A stretch of DNA of 64,000 bases from Paraburkholderia youngii. GTDB taxonomy: Bacteria; Pseudomonadota; Gammaproteobacteria; Burkholderiales; Burkholderiaceae. This document shows, one piece after another, positions 16,926 to 26,006 of this stretch. Position 1 is the stretch's first letter. Every line of letters begins with the position of its first letter. The notes under the pieces were generated by a model. The model saw only the letters and a program-made list of their open reading frames with translations, was not told the origin of the DNA and ran no database searches. The stretch is from assembly GCF_013366925.1 (NCBI RefSeq), contig NZ_JAALDK010000001.1:1309089-1373088 (forward strand). Direction: 5' to 3'. Made by a program: the position numbers and the translations under genes.

Positions 16926-18397
16926 GCGCACTCGTCATCATCGCTGCCGTTACGCTGTTCGCGCTGTTCCTCGGCGTGCGCGCGAGGCGCGGCCACGACA
17001 TGAGCCTCGAGCAATGGAGCGTGGGCGGCCGCAGCTTCGGCACCGCGTTCGTGTTCCTGCTGATGGCAGGCGAAATCTATACGACCTTCACGTTCCTCGG
17101 CGGCAGCGGCTTTGCGTACGGCAAGGGCGCACCGGTCTACTACATCCTCGCGTACGGCACGCTCGCGTACATCCTGTCGTACTGGATGCTGCCGCCGATC
17201 TGGCGCTACGCGAAAGCGCACCGCCTCGTCTCGCAGCCGCACTTCTTCACGCGCAAATACGAAAGCCCGGCGCTCGGCACGCTGGTCGCGCTGGTCGGCG
17301 TGGCCGCGCTGATTCCGTATCTGGTGCTGCAATTGAAGGGCCTCGGCATCATCGTCGCGACCGCGTCTTATGGCGTGATCTCGTCGACGGCGGCGATCTG
17401 GATCGGCGCGATCGTCGTGACCTCCTACGTGATCGTGTCTGGCGTGCGCGGCTCCGCATGGAACTCGGTGGTCAAGGACCTGCTGATCCTCGCGATCGTG
17501 CTGTTCCTCGGCATCTATCTGCCGCTGCATTACTACGGCGGCTTCGCCGCGATGTTCCGCACCATCGACGCCGCCCGGCCCGGCTTCCTGACCTTCCCGG
17601 CGCACGGCTCGAGCGTCGTATGGTTCCAGTCGACCGTGCTGCTGACCGCGCTCGGCTTCTTCATGTGGCCGCATACGTTCGGTTCGATCTTCACGGCGAA
17701 GGACGAGCGCATCTTCCGCCGCAATGCCGCGATCCTGCCGCTCTACCAGCTGATCCTGCTGTTCGTGTTCTTCGTCGGCTTCGCGGCGACGCTGCGCGTG
17801 CCGGGTCTGAAAGGGGCCGACATCGACCTGTCGCTGTTCCGCCTGTCGCTGCAGACGTTCGATCCGTGGTTCGTCGGCGTGATCGGCGCGGCCGGTATCC
17901 TGACCGCGCTGGTGCCGGGCTCGATGATCCTGACCTCGGCCTCGACGCTGCTCGCCAACGACGTCTACCGCGGCATGGTGAACCGCAACGCGTCGGACGC
18001 GTCGGTCGCGATGATCGCACGCGTCCTCGTGCCTATCGTGGCGCTGGTCGCGGTCTTCTTCACGCTGAACGGCGGCGAAACCATCGTCGCGCTGCTGCTG
18101 ATGGGCTACAGCTTCGTCACGCAACTGTTCCCGGCCGTGATCTGCAGCCTGTTCCCGCGCAACCGCGCGACGAGGCAAGGCGCGTTCTGCGGGATCGTCG
18201 CGGGCGTCGCGGTGGTCACGCTGACCACGACGCTGCACTGGAGCGTCGGTCAACTGATGCCGTTCCTGCCCGAGGCGCTGAAGGACGTCAACATCGGCTT
18301 CCTCGCGCTCGCGGTGAACGTGATCGTGTTCGTGATCGTCAGCGCGGTGACGCAGCCGAGCGCGGCCGAGCAGGAGAAGCACGCGTCGGCGCATTGA
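16922..18397 (+). CDS. mctP: Sodium:solute symporter, MctP-like monocarboxylate permease
   Basis: A 491-residue inner-membrane symporter of the SSS family with about 13 segments. Family features include the SVGGRSFGTAFVFLLMAGEIYTT-type first loop and the GVRGSAWNSVVKD segment in the middle. Together with the DUF3311 partner this matches rhizobial MctP, which takes up monocarboxylates such as lactate and pyruvate and alanine. A rho-independent terminator follows 26 bases after the stop. Substrate assignment rests on family similarity only. Confidence 0.85.
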   Translation: MSALVIIAAVTLFALFLGVRARRGHDMSLEQWSVGGRSFGTAFVFLLMAGEIYTTFTFLGGSGFAYGKGAPVYYILAYGTLAYILSYWMLPPIWRYAKAHRLVSQPHFFTRKYESPALGTLVALVGVAALIPYLVLQLKGLGIIVATASYGVISSTAAIWIGAIVVTSYVIVSGVRGSAWNSVVKDLLILAIVLFLGIYLPLHYYGGFAAMFRTIDAARPGFLTFPAHGSSVVWFQSTVLLTALGFFMWPHTFGSIFTAKDERIFRRNAAILPLYQLILLFVFFVGFAATLRVPGLKGADIDLSLFRLSLQTFDPWFVGVIGAAGILTALVPGSMILTSASTLLANDVYRGMVNRNASDASVAMIARVLVPIVALVAVFFTLNGGETIVALLLMGYSFVTQLFPAVICSLFPRNRATRQGAFCGIVAGVAVVTLTTTLHWSVGQLMPFLPEALKDVNIGFLALAVNVIVFVIVSAVTQPSAAEQEKHASAH

Positions 18398-18423
18398 AAG
18401 ACAGCTAGCGCCTGATGCATCTG

Positions 18424-18454
18424 AAGGGGCTGTTCGCTTCGGCGACAGCCCCTT
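18424..18454 (+). terminator. Rho-independent terminator after mctP
   Basis: Perfect ten-base arms AAGGGGCTGT (18424-18433) and ACAGCCCCTT (18445-18454) enclose an 11-base loop and are followed by ATTCTTCC. It lies between the symporter and the glutathione S-transferase genes and should end the symporter transcript. Confidence 0.85.
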
Positions 18455-18506
18455 ATTCTTCCGGTTCACGGTTCGACCGCTCATCCCTCGACCCACGGAG
18501 CCCGAC

Positions 18507-19157
18507 ATGTCCTACGTTCTCTACTACTCGCCCGGCGCGGCCAGCATGCCCGTGCACTGGATGCTGCTGGAAATGGGCGTGGCGTTCGAAGCGCGCCTCG
18601 TCGATATCGACGCGGGCCAGCAGCACGATCCCGAGTATCTGCGTTTGAATTCGGCCGGACGCGTGCCGACGCTGGTCGTCGATGGCGTGCCCCGGCATGA
18701 ATCGGCCGCGCTGCTGATGCTGCTCGCCGAGCGCCACGCCGACGCCGGGCTCGCGCCCGCGCCGGGGTCGGCCGCGCGCGGCGAATGGTTCGAATGGATG
18801 ATCTACCTCGCGAACACGCTGCTGCCCGCGATGCGCGACTGGTTCTACGCCGGCAGCGACGGCGACCCGGCCGGCGCCGACGCGGTGCGCGCGCTCGCGC
18901 AACGCCGCATCGAAGCGGCGTGCGAGCGGCTCGACGCGCATTTCGCCGGCGGCCACGCGTACCTCGCGGGCGAGCAGCTCAGCACCGCCGATCTGCTCGC
19001 GCTCGTGCTGATGCGCTGGACCCGCAACATGCCGCACCCGGCGACGGTGGGCTGGCCGCATCTCGCGCGCTATATCCGCATGCTGCGCGCGCGGCCGGCG
19101 TTCATCGAACTCAATGAGCGCGAGAAGCTGACGGAGTGGCGCAACGAGGCTCAGTGA
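18507..19157 (+). CDS. Glutathione S-transferase family protein
   Basis: A 216-residue soluble GST. The N-terminal thioredoxin-like half begins YVLYYSPGAASMPVHWML, in which the Ser near residue 13 fits the beta-class-like catalytic position, and includes the glutathione-binding turn GRVPTLV (residues 51-57) and HESAALLM. The C-terminal half is all-helical (AHFAGGHAYLAGEQLSTADLLAL). The start has a GGAGC site. It is separated from the symporter by a terminator, so it has its own transcript. Substrate unknown. Confidence 0.9.
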   Translation: MSYVLYYSPGAASMPVHWMLLEMGVAFEARLVDIDAGQQHDPEYLRLNSAGRVPTLVVDGVPRHESAALLMLLAERHADAGLAPAPGSAARGEWFEWMIYLANTLLPAMRDWFYAGSDGDPAGADAVRALAQRRIEAACERLDAHFAGGHAYLAGEQLSTADLLALVLMRWTRNMPHPATVGWPHLARYIRMLRARPAFIELNEREKLTEWRNEAQ

Positions 19158-19169
19158 CGCTCGACAGGT

Positions 19170-20366
19170 TCACATCGTCGCTTCCCTGCCCGTCTGCGCC
19201 GCGAACGCGAAGCCGTTCTTGCCGTCGCGCTTGACCCGATACATCGCGGCATCGGCGGCGGCGATCAGACGGCGGTGATCGTCGACGTCGTCGGGATAGC
19301 TCGCGATGCCCACGCTCGCGCGCACGCGGCCGATTCCCATCTGCTCGTCGGTCTCGACCACGCAGGCCATCAGCCGGCGCGCGATCTCGGCGAGCTCGTC
19401 ATCGCCGGCGAAGGTGCGCACCAGCACCGCGAATTCGTCGCCGCCGATGCGCGCGACCAGATCGCCTTTGCGCACCGACGCGCGAAACCGCGCGGACACC
19501 GCGGCGAGGAATTCGTCGCCGGTGCGATGCCCGAACGAATCGTTGACCTGCTTGAACCCGTCGAGGTCGATATACAGCACGGCGAGGCGCGGCTCGACGG
19601 CCGCGGTCCGCGCGCTTCTGGCGGCGGCGTCGAGCGCGCCGAGCAGCTTGCGTCGGTTCGACAGGCCGGTCAGCGAATCGTGCAGCGACGCCAGTTCGAA
19701 CTCGTGCGACTGCCCCGCGAGCTGGCGGTTGCGCTTCGCGTACATGCCGAGCGCCGTGATCAGCATGCAGAACAGCAGCGCGGCGAGCGCGATCAGCGTG
19801 CGCGCGACGTGCGTGACGCGCAGCCGCACGTCGGCGCTCGCCGCGTCGCGTTGCGCGCGCCAGTAGGCCGAGACGCTGCCGCGCACCGCCGCGACGGCTT
19901 CGGGCGTCGCCTGGGCCGGCGACATCGACGGAATGGGCGGCGCCGGCGACGGACTCGCGTTGACGAGCGCCGCGAGCGACGCGAAACGCCGCGCGAGTTC
20001 CGCGCGCGCCGCATCATAGGCCGGCACGAACGACCCGTCGTGGCTCGCCGGTGTGTTGGCCATGTGCTGCCACGCGGCCAACTGTTCGCGCGCGCTGTCG
20101 ACGCGCCCGGCGGCTTCGAGCACGAGGCCCGCGTACTCCTGCTTCAGCTGATCGGAAAACACCGTGCGGATCTGCATCGCCACATACAGCAGGCCGAACA
20201 GCAGACACAACAGCGCGGCCACGGCGACGCTCGCGGGCCCCGGCCGGAAGCGCCACACTGGCCCGCGCGCGCGTGCGGCGCCGCGCAGCCCCGCTTGCCC
20301 CGCTGACCCGGCGACCCCGTGCTCAGGGATGGGAGTACGGATCTGGTTGCTGTCGGCCGTTGTCAT
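19170..20366 (-). CDS. Membrane-bound diguanylate cyclase (GGDEF)
   Basis: A 398-residue enzyme making cyclic di-GMP from GTP. Two membrane segments (about 46-66 and 189-210) flank a periplasmic sensor of about 120 residues of no recognised family. The GGDEF domain spans 225-390 with an intact GGDEF signature at 308-312. The feedback-inhibition I-site is also intact: Arg299-x-x-Asp302 sits exactly five residues before the signature. It should be active and product-inhibited. Its first 44 bases overlap the end of the upstream membrane-protein gene in another frame, so the two are co-transcribed. Confidence 0.92.
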   Translation of the reverse strand: MTTADSNQIRTPIPEHGVAGSAGQAGLRGAARARGPVWRFRPGPASVAVAALLCLLFGLLYVAMQIRTVFSDQLKQEYAGLVLEAAGRVDSAREQLAAWQHMANTPASHDGSFVPAYDAARAELARRFASLAALVNASPSPAPPIPSMSPAQATPEAVAAVRGSVSAYWRAQRDAASADVRLRVTHVARTLIALAALLFCMLITALGMYAKRNRQLAGQSHEFELASLHDSLTGLSNRRKLLGALDAAARSARTAAVEPRLAVLYIDLDGFKQVNDSFGHRTGDEFLAAVSARFRASVRKGDLVARIGGDEFAVLVRTFAGDDELAEIARRLMACVVETDEQMGIGRVRASVGIASYPDDVDDHRRLIAAADAAMYRVKRDGKNGFAFAAQTGREATM

Positions 20367-21078
20367 GTTGACGATAGCTCACGCGTCGAAAGAACTGTCC
20401 GATCCGCGCAAACAGACCGCCGTTGTGCTGCGACGACGCGCGCCGCTCCTGCTGCGCGACGCGCGTTTCTTTCGCATGTTGACCGCCCGCGGGCTTCGCG
20501 GTCGAATTCGCGACGTGCCGCATGGAGCGCGGCGGTGGCGTCGGAACAATCGGGGCGGTGGGTGGGTGGTCCGACAGACCCGCCGACAGATCCCCCGAGG
20601 TATCCACCGGTGTATCGGCCAGCGCGGCGGTGAGATTCGACTCGGGCGTACTCGGGTGGACCTGCCCGGACCACACGGCCGGGTTGGTGTCCTCGAAGCC
20701 GCCGTTCGAGCCGGCCGTTGCGAGCGCGACGTCTGACGCGGTGGGCTGGGTGGCTGACTGCGCGATGGCGGGCGCGGCGGCCTCCTGCGGCGCGTGCGCG
20801 ACGGCTACCGTCGGCACCGCGGGCGCCGATGAACCGAGCGCCTGGCGTGCGCCCGCAATGGCATCCGCGTAGGTCTGCTGATCCTGGTTGAACCAGACGC
20901 CGTAGGCGACGGTGCCCATCACGCCAAAGGTCAGCGCGCCGGCCGCCGCGAGGCACAGCGCGAGGCGGCCGAAGCGCGGCGGCGGGACGCCCGATTCGTC
21001 CGTGCCGTCGGGTTCGAAGGAGGAACGGCCGTCCGTTGTGGAATGACGCAAGTCGGTATCGTCGGGATCGGTAGCCAT
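20323..21078 (-). CDS. Hypothetical single-pass membrane protein
   Basis: A 251-residue protein I do not recognise. It has an acidic cytoplasmic head of about 35 residues, one membrane helix near 38-60, a short QDQQTYADAIAGARQAL helix, then a long Ala/Pro/Thr-rich periplasmic linker and a basic tail (GGLFARIGQFFRRVSYR). GGAGCG lies nine bases before the ATG. It ends inside the diguanylate cyclase gene, overlapping its start by 44 bases. The arrangement suggests a partner of the cyclase, for example a spacer or envelope sensor, but this is inference. Confidence 0.65.
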   Translation of the reverse strand: MATDPDDTDLRHSTTDGRSSFEPDGTDESGVPPPRFGRLALCLAAAGALTFGVMGTVAYGVWFNQDQQTYADAIAGARQALGSSAPAVPTVAVAHAPQEAAAPAIAQSATQPTASDVALATAGSNGGFEDTNPAVWSGQVHPSTPESNLTAALADTPVDTSGDLSAGLSDHPPTAPIVPTPPPRSMRHVANSTAKPAGGQHAKETRVAQQERRASSQHNGGLFARIGQFFRRVSYRQHDNGRQQPDPYSHP

Positions 21079-21647
21079 CGCAATACGCTCCGGGTATGCC
21101 ACTTCCTGCTGACCAGCTGGCGCACTGACGAGCCGCCGCGTAAGCCGCGCTCGCGGGCTGCCGCCGCACGCAATGCTCAATGAATGTAATCCTGTCGCGA
21201 ACCGCCGACAACACAGCAGCGTTGCGTTTCCGCGTCGCTTCCAGGTGCTTCGAACGACGCCGCCGGATACCGCGTGAGTTGGCAAAAAAGTGCGCAAAGC
21301 TGGTAAAAACTCCAACTCCCTAATCGCTCGACAGCCAGCCGCGCGCCTGCCGACACCGCGACGCCCGATGCGACGCGGGTTCAGCGAAACGCGCCATAGC
21401 GGTGGCCGTTTCGCATGCAACAACCGCGCCTGAAGGTGCACTCACGCGCACCCCGACAGCGCCGTTTGAAACCCTCGTGGGACTGAGCGCCGCGCGCCCT
21501 TAAGCAGCATCTCGCGAACCTGATAGCGTGCGAATTCCCGAAACCGTTCGCGCCCGGTGGTAAGGTCACCTGCGCGCATGTCGCGAACGCGCGCCGTGCC
21601 TGACGCGGCGCGGCCTGACGCGGCCCGGCCCCACCTCATCGGTCAGC
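21079..21647. other. Long intergenic region (569 bases)
   Basis: The gap separates two divergent genes. It contains an imperfect tandem repeat of about 15 bases (CTGACGCGGCGCGGC and CTGACGCGGCCCGGC near 21600-21629) just before the exporter gene. Open frames here lack ribosome sites and look like chance. I see no strong terminator or known RNA motif. A small RNA cannot be excluded. Confidence 0.4.
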
Positions 21648-22724
21648 ATGAGAATCATGTCGAACAGGCATCAGCACCAACCCCTCACGCCGCTGCGCCG
21701 CGCGCTCGCGCGCTTTTCTCTTTCGGAAACCGCCAGGTACACGAAGCTGACGCTCGGCCTGTGGATCGGTTTCGGCATCCCGTACCTGCTCGGTTTTCCC
21801 GACGCGGCCGTGCCGCTCGCCGGTTCGACGATGCTGACGCTGGCGCTCGGTAGCTCGATTTCGGCGGCGCGAAGCTACTTCTACAAGCGGGTGTTTTCCA
21901 ACGTGGTGGCGATGCCGATCGGCACGCTGCTGATCTGGCTGACCGCACCGCACCTGTGGATGGGCGCGGCACTGCTGCCGCTCGTGATCTTCAGCATCGT
22001 CGCGCTGCGGCCGTCGCTGTTCCAGATGACCAGCATCACGGTGCCGATCACGCTCGTGCTCTATACGGGCGAACATCTCCCTCTGCTCGAGCAGCGTCTG
22101 ATCGGCGTGGTACTCGGTATGTTCCTCGGCTTCGTGATCCAGCAGATCGCGTTTCCGCCCGATCACGGCTACTGGGCGAACACGCTCGTCAACGACGGCA
22201 ACGAAGAGGCCACCGATGTCGTCGCGCAACTAGCCGCGGCTCAGCTCGACAAAGTGCAGATCAAGCCGGCGGCCTCGAAGCTGCGCACGCTGAGCACGAA
22301 CCTGAAGCAGGCTCACCTGCTGCTGAAGACCGATCTCGAGCAGGCGTGGGTGTCGCCACATCTGAAGCGCAACGCGGCAAGGCTGCCGGTGTTCGCGTGC
22401 TATCAGGAGACTTTCGATTCGCTGGTCAATTTTCTGGAAACGATGGACACGTTTCACGATCAGTTCGCCGCGCTCGATGCCGCGTGGCGCGAAATGTTTC
22501 TCGCGCGGCTCGCGCGGCTCGTCAGCGCTCACCGGCAACTGGCCGAGGCGGCGGACCTGCGAGTCGAGCGTCCGCCGCTCGACGCCCCGCCTCTGCATAT
22601 CGAGGACCTGCGTCAACTGACCGAGGACCTGCCCGCGTCGAACGTGTTTACGAGCGTGTACCTCGGACATCTGACCGGCTACGGGATTCTGCTGTGCCGG
22701 TTGAGCGAGCTGCATACCGCGTGA
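21648..22724 (+). CDS. ArAE/FUSC-like membrane protein
   Basis: A 358-residue protein with a membrane half (about residues 28-165, five or six helices) and a C-terminal helical cytoplasmic half. The layout and the LTLGLWIGFGIPYLLG and PITLVLYTG segments resemble the aromatic acid exporter (ArAE/FUSC) superfamily, though at half the length of typical YccS-type proteins. The start is uncertain: ATG 21648 or ATG 21657 (MSNRHQH), with no clear ribosome site for either. No membrane-fusion partner gene is adjacent. Efflux function is inferred from the fold only. Confidence 0.65.
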   Translation: MRIMSNRHQHQPLTPLRRALARFSLSETARYTKLTLGLWIGFGIPYLLGFPDAAVPLAGSTMLTLALGSSISAARSYFYKRVFSNVVAMPIGTLLIWLTAPHLWMGAALLPLVIFSIVALRPSLFQMTSITVPITLVLYTGEHLPLLEQRLIGVVLGMFLGFVIQQIAFPPDHGYWANTLVNDGNEEATDVVAQLAAAQLDKVQIKPAASKLRTLSTNLKQAHLLLKTDLEQAWVSPHLKRNAARLPVFACYQETFDSLVNFLETMDTFHDQFAALDAAWREMFLARLARLVSAHRQLAEAADLRVERPPLDAPPLHIEDLRQLTEDLPASNVFTSVYLGHLTGYGILLCRLSELHTA

Positions 22725-22767
22725 GCGGCGCGGGTTGCCAGGTTCGCCTCGCCGCTCATGGCACCGC

Positions 22768-23166
22768 TCATTGCACGGTAATGGTGGCCCTCATGTTCGG
22801 ATGAATGCCACAGAAGATCTTGTACACGCCCGGTTTATCGAATTTGAATTGATAGGTGTCGTTCTGATCGAGCGCGGCCGAGCGGAACAGCCCCGCGTCG
22901 TTGACCACGGTGTGCGGCTCGCCGTCGAGATTTTTCCATGTGACCGTCGTGCCCGCCTTGATGGTCAAATCCGTCGGCGTGAAATTAAAGTTTTTCATGA
23001 ACATCGCGTTAGGCGTCGCCGCGACGGTCTGCTGCTGCGCCGGCTTCATCGGCATCTGCATCGGCATGGTGGTTTGCGCGAAGCCGAGCCCCGCCGACAC
23101 CGCCAGAATCGCGGCACCGCCGAGCGCAACTGCGAGTACTCGGTCCATCAGGTTGGTTGGCATCAT
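22768..23166 (-). CDS. Periplasmic cupredoxin
   Basis: A 132-residue secreted type-I copper protein of the plastocyanin/pseudoazurin kind. An N-terminal signal peptide probably ends near residue 30 (GLGFA-QT). The copper ligands are His85 (EPHTVV) and the C-x2-H-x2-M set Cys119, His122 and Met125 (FCGIHPNM). A methionine-rich stretch (MPMQMPMKP) follows the signal and may help copper delivery. Two ATGs lie at the start (23166 and 23163) behind GAGGAG. It follows the metallophosphoesterase gene by 33 bases in one operon. Confidence 0.92.
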   Translation of the reverse strand: MMPTNLMDRVLAVALGGAAILAVSAGLGFAQTTMPMQMPMKPAQQQTVAATPNAMFMKNFNFTPTDLTIKAGTTVTWKNLDGEPHTVVNDAGLFRSAALDQNDTYQFKFDKPGVYKIFCGIHPNMRATITVQ

Positions 23167-23199
23167 TGATCTCCTCGAGCGTAAAAGTAGCGCGTACGG

Positions 23200-24144
23200 T
23201 CAGGCGAGCGTCGTGTCGTCCAGCGTCGCCTTCAGCGGATGACGCGCGATGCTGACGCTCGTCACGCCGAGCATCTTCGGCAACTGGTCGCTCGCGACCT
23301 TCAGCGGCCCCGGGCCTTCGCCCTGGCCGGCGGTCGGTTGCGGATAGGCGGTCGAGCGCGCGGTATGGAACGTCACGTTGCCTTCGACCTTCGTCACGAT
23401 CTGGTGAATGTGACCGTTCAGCACCGTCACCGAACCGAAGCGCTTCAGATAGTCCATCGCCTGTCCCGCGTCACCCGTGCCCCAGCCCCACGGCTCGTAG
23501 ATCGTCCACATCGGCATGTGCGCGAACACGACGACCGGGGTGCTCGACGTGCGGCCTTTCAGATCGTTTTCGAGCCATTCGAGCTGCTCGCTGCCGAGAC
23601 CGCCGAGGCCATTCGGCTTGAAATGCATCACGTTGACGAGGCCGACGAAATGCACGCCCTGATGATCGAAGCTGTAATAGCCGCGGTTATCCGACGCCTT
23701 GCCGAAACGGTTGAAGTACTCGGTGCCGGGGCCGTCGGTGACGTCATGCTCGCCGGGGACCGTGTGCAGCTCGGTGATCTTCAATCCCGACATCAGCTGC
23801 GCGGCCAGATCGAATTCAGAGGGCTTCGACAGATGCGTGATGTCGCCGGTGTGAATCGCGAGCGGCGGCCGCGACGGCATCGCGTTGACGTAATCGATCG
23901 TCTGTTTCAGCGTGCCCGCGACGTCGGGATTCGCTTCCTTGTTGAAGCCGATATGCGTGTCGCTGATCTGCAGGAAAAGCGGCGTGCCCGCCACTGGCGT
24001 CGCGGTGTTCGCGTCGGCCGCGAGCGCGAGTTCGACCGGCGTCAGCACGCCGCCCGACAGCATGAACACGGTGCCCAGGCCACCGAACGCAAGACACTTC
24101 AGCGCGCCGCGACGCGCCGGATCGAATGAATGTTGTGACGACAT
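23200..24144 (-). CDS. Secreted metallophosphoesterase
   Basis: A 314-residue calcineurin-like phosphoesterase, with an N-terminal twin-arginine-like signal (ARRGALK then a hydrophobic stretch), so it is probably periplasmic. Metal motifs are SDTHIG (Asp62, His64), HTGDITH, PGEHD, FAHMP and NGHIHQ. The fourth ligand motif is GEHD rather than the common GNHD, replacing the metal-binding asparagine by glutamate. It is co-transcribed with the cupredoxin gene. Substrate unknown; Fe/Mn or Fe/Zn phosphodiesterase activity is likely by family. Confidence 0.88.
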   Translation of the reverse strand: MSSQHSFDPARRGALKCLAFGGLGTVFMLSGGVLTPVELALAADANTATPVAGTPLFLQISDTHIGFNKEANPDVAGTLKQTIDYVNAMPSRPPLAIHTGDITHLSKPSEFDLAAQLMSGLKITELHTVPGEHDVTDGPGTEYFNRFGKASDNRGYYSFDHQGVHFVGLVNVMHFKPNGLGGLGSEQLEWLENDLKGRTSSTPVVVFAHMPMWTIYEPWGWGTGDAGQAMDYLKRFGSVTVLNGHIHQIVTKVEGNVTFHTARSTAYPQPTAGQGEGPGPLKVASDQLPKMLGVTSVSIARHPLKATLDDTTLA

Positions 24145-24316
24145 GATGACCTCACGATAGGGATTCGCCGAACCGAACCCGGTTCGTGAGGCATGACTGT
24201 CGTGTGGCGGGTTTTATTCCCGGATCGTGCGGCGTTTGCGGGACGCGGCGCGTGTATGCAAATGGAAAGCGGCGCGTAAACACCGTGACGGATTGCGCAC
24301 TGGATTGCGCATCGCG

Positions 24317-25276
24317 TCAGCCGCCGACCGCCGCGATGATCCGCGCGCGCATCGCGGCGTCGGGCAGCGGTCCCGATCCCGCGCGCACGTTGTCCGCCAT
24401 GTATTGCGGCCGGCCGGTGCCGGGAATCACGACCGTCACCGCAGGCTGCGCGAGCACGAATTTCAACAGAATCTGCGCCCAGCTCGTGCAGCCGATTTCC
24501 GCGGCCCATGCGGGCAGCGGCGTTTTCATCACGCGCGCGAGCAAACCACCGCCGCCGAACGGCTGATTGATCACGACGCCGATGCCGAGATCGGCCGCGA
24601 GCGGCAGGATGCGTTGCTCGGCCGCGCGGTCGTCGGCGGCGTAGTTGATCTGCACGAAGTCGGGCTTCTCGCTGCGCATCACCGCCGCGACGTCGTCGAA
24701 CGCGCTCGACGTGTAATGCGTGATGCCGAGATAGCGAATCCGGCCGCGCGCTTTCCAGTCGCGCAACGTCGCGAGCTGCGTGCGCCAGTCGAGCAGATTG
24801 TGGATCTGCATCAGATCGACATGCGGCTGCTGAAAACGCCGCAGCGATTCCTCCATCTGCGCGATGCCGGCTGCGCGTCCCTCGGTCCAGACCTTGGTGG
24901 CGACGAAGGCCTTGCGATGCGCGTCGAGCTGGGTGAGCAGCGCGCCCGCGACCGCTTCCGACGAACCGTACATCGGCGAAGAATCGATCACCGAGCCGCC
25001 CGCTTCGAACAGGATGCGCAGTACGTCGGCGAGTTGGGCGCGCGCGGCGGCATCGTCGCCGACGTCGAAGGTGCGCCACGTGCCGCAGCCGATCACGGGC
25101 AGCACTTCGCCGGTGGACGGGATCGCGCGGCGGTTCATGCGGGGTAAGGAGGTACCGGATTGCGCGGGTGTTTCAGTCTGTGCGGACGTGACGCGCGACC
25201 ACGCGAGTGTTGCCGGTAATCCGAGCGCCGCGCGCAGAAAGCGGCGGCGGTGATCGTGGTTCGACGCAAGTGCCAT
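24317..25276 (-). CDS. Aldo/keto reductase with Tat-type leader
   Basis: A 319-residue protein: a twin-arginine leader (HRRRFLRAALGLP) ending near residue 30, then an aldo/keto reductase barrel. The catalytic tetrad is visible as Asp and Tyr in IDSSPMYG, Lys in ATKVW and His in QIHNLL. Tat export of an NAD(P)H-dependent reductase is odd because the periplasm lacks pyridine nucleotides, although a bound-cofactor enzyme could be exported folded. The ATG at 25276 lacks a strong ribosome site. It is 172 bases before the metallophosphoesterase gene. Confidence 0.86.
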   Translation of the reverse strand: MALASNHDHRRRFLRAALGLPATLAWSRVTSAQTETPAQSGTSLPRMNRRAIPSTGEVLPVIGCGTWRTFDVGDDAAARAQLADVLRILFEAGGSVIDSSPMYGSSEAVAGALLTQLDAHRKAFVATKVWTEGRAAGIAQMEESLRRFQQPHVDLMQIHNLLDWRTQLATLRDWKARGRIRYLGITHYTSSAFDDVAAVMRSEKPDFVQINYAADDRAAEQRILPLAADLGIGVVINQPFGGGGLLARVMKTPLPAWAAEIGCTSWAQILLKFVLAQPAVTVVIPGTGRPQYMADNVRAGSGPLPDAAMRARIIAAVGG

Positions 25277-25325
25277 AGCGGTTATGGTGCCCTCGTGCGT
25301 GGAAGTTCGACCGTCATCGCAGCGG

Positions 25326-25940
25326 CTAAAGCACACCCCGCCGCGCGAATTCGACCGCCAGGCCATCCGCGTCGACGAACCGGTAGGCCTGCAACCCAGC
25401 CGCGAGCGCGCCGTCCACGTTGGCCTCGCTGTCGTCGATGAACAGCGTCTCCGTTGCGGCCGCGCCGAGCCGTTCGACGCAGCGCAGATAGGTTTGCGCG
25501 GCGGGCTTCGCCGCGCCGAACACCGCCGACGAATAGACGTGCGGCCCGAACAGCCGCGCCACGGGCGGATTCAGATAAGCGATGTGGTCGGTCAGCAGGC
25601 GGCAGTTGTTGGTCAGTATCGCGATGCGGCAACGCTGCGCCGCGCGCGACGCCAGCGCGAGCGCCGCTTCGTTTGGCATGATCGACGCGAGCCGCGCGTC
25701 GAGCCATTCGGCGCGGCTCACCGGATAACCGAGCAGCGCGCCGAGTTCGCGCAGATATTCGTCGTCGCTGATTTCGCCGCCGTCGGCGCGCGCCTCGAGT
25801 CCCGAGCCCCAGATCGCATGACGCACGGTCTCTTCCGTGCAGCCCGCGATCGCCGCGAGACGCTCGACACGCGCGGCGCGGTCGTAGTGCGACAGCACAC
25901 CTTCCAGGTCGAACAGAAGCAGCGTGACGGGTGCGCTCAT
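25326..25940 (-). CDS. HAD-superfamily hydrolase
   Basis: A 204-residue cytoplasmic HAD (subfamily IA, four-helix cap). Motif I is FDLEGVL with nucleophile Asp11; the usual second Asp is Glu13. Motif II is ILTNN, motif III the Lys in AAKPAAQTY, and motif IV FIDDSEANV. The D-to-E change at the general acid position is seen in some FMN- or sugar-phosphate-directed members and may lower phosphatase activity. The ATG follows GGGAG. It lies 49 bases upstream of the aldo/keto reductase start on the same strand, so they may be co-transcribed. Confidence 0.88.
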   Translation of the reverse strand: MSAPVTLLLFDLEGVLSHYDRAARVERLAAIAGCTEETVRHAIWGSGLEARADGGEISDDEYLRELGALLGYPVSRAEWLDARLASIMPNEAALALASRAAQRCRIAILTNNCRLLTDHIAYLNPPVARLFGPHVYSSAVFGAAKPAAQTYLRCVERLGAAATETLFIDDSEANVDGALAAGLQAYRFVDADGLAVEFARRGVL

Positions 25941-26006
25941 GCCGTGGGTCTCCCGGGTTGAAGTTTGCGCCGTGTGCGATGCGCTTTTTGCGCGCTACGC
26001 TGCGGC

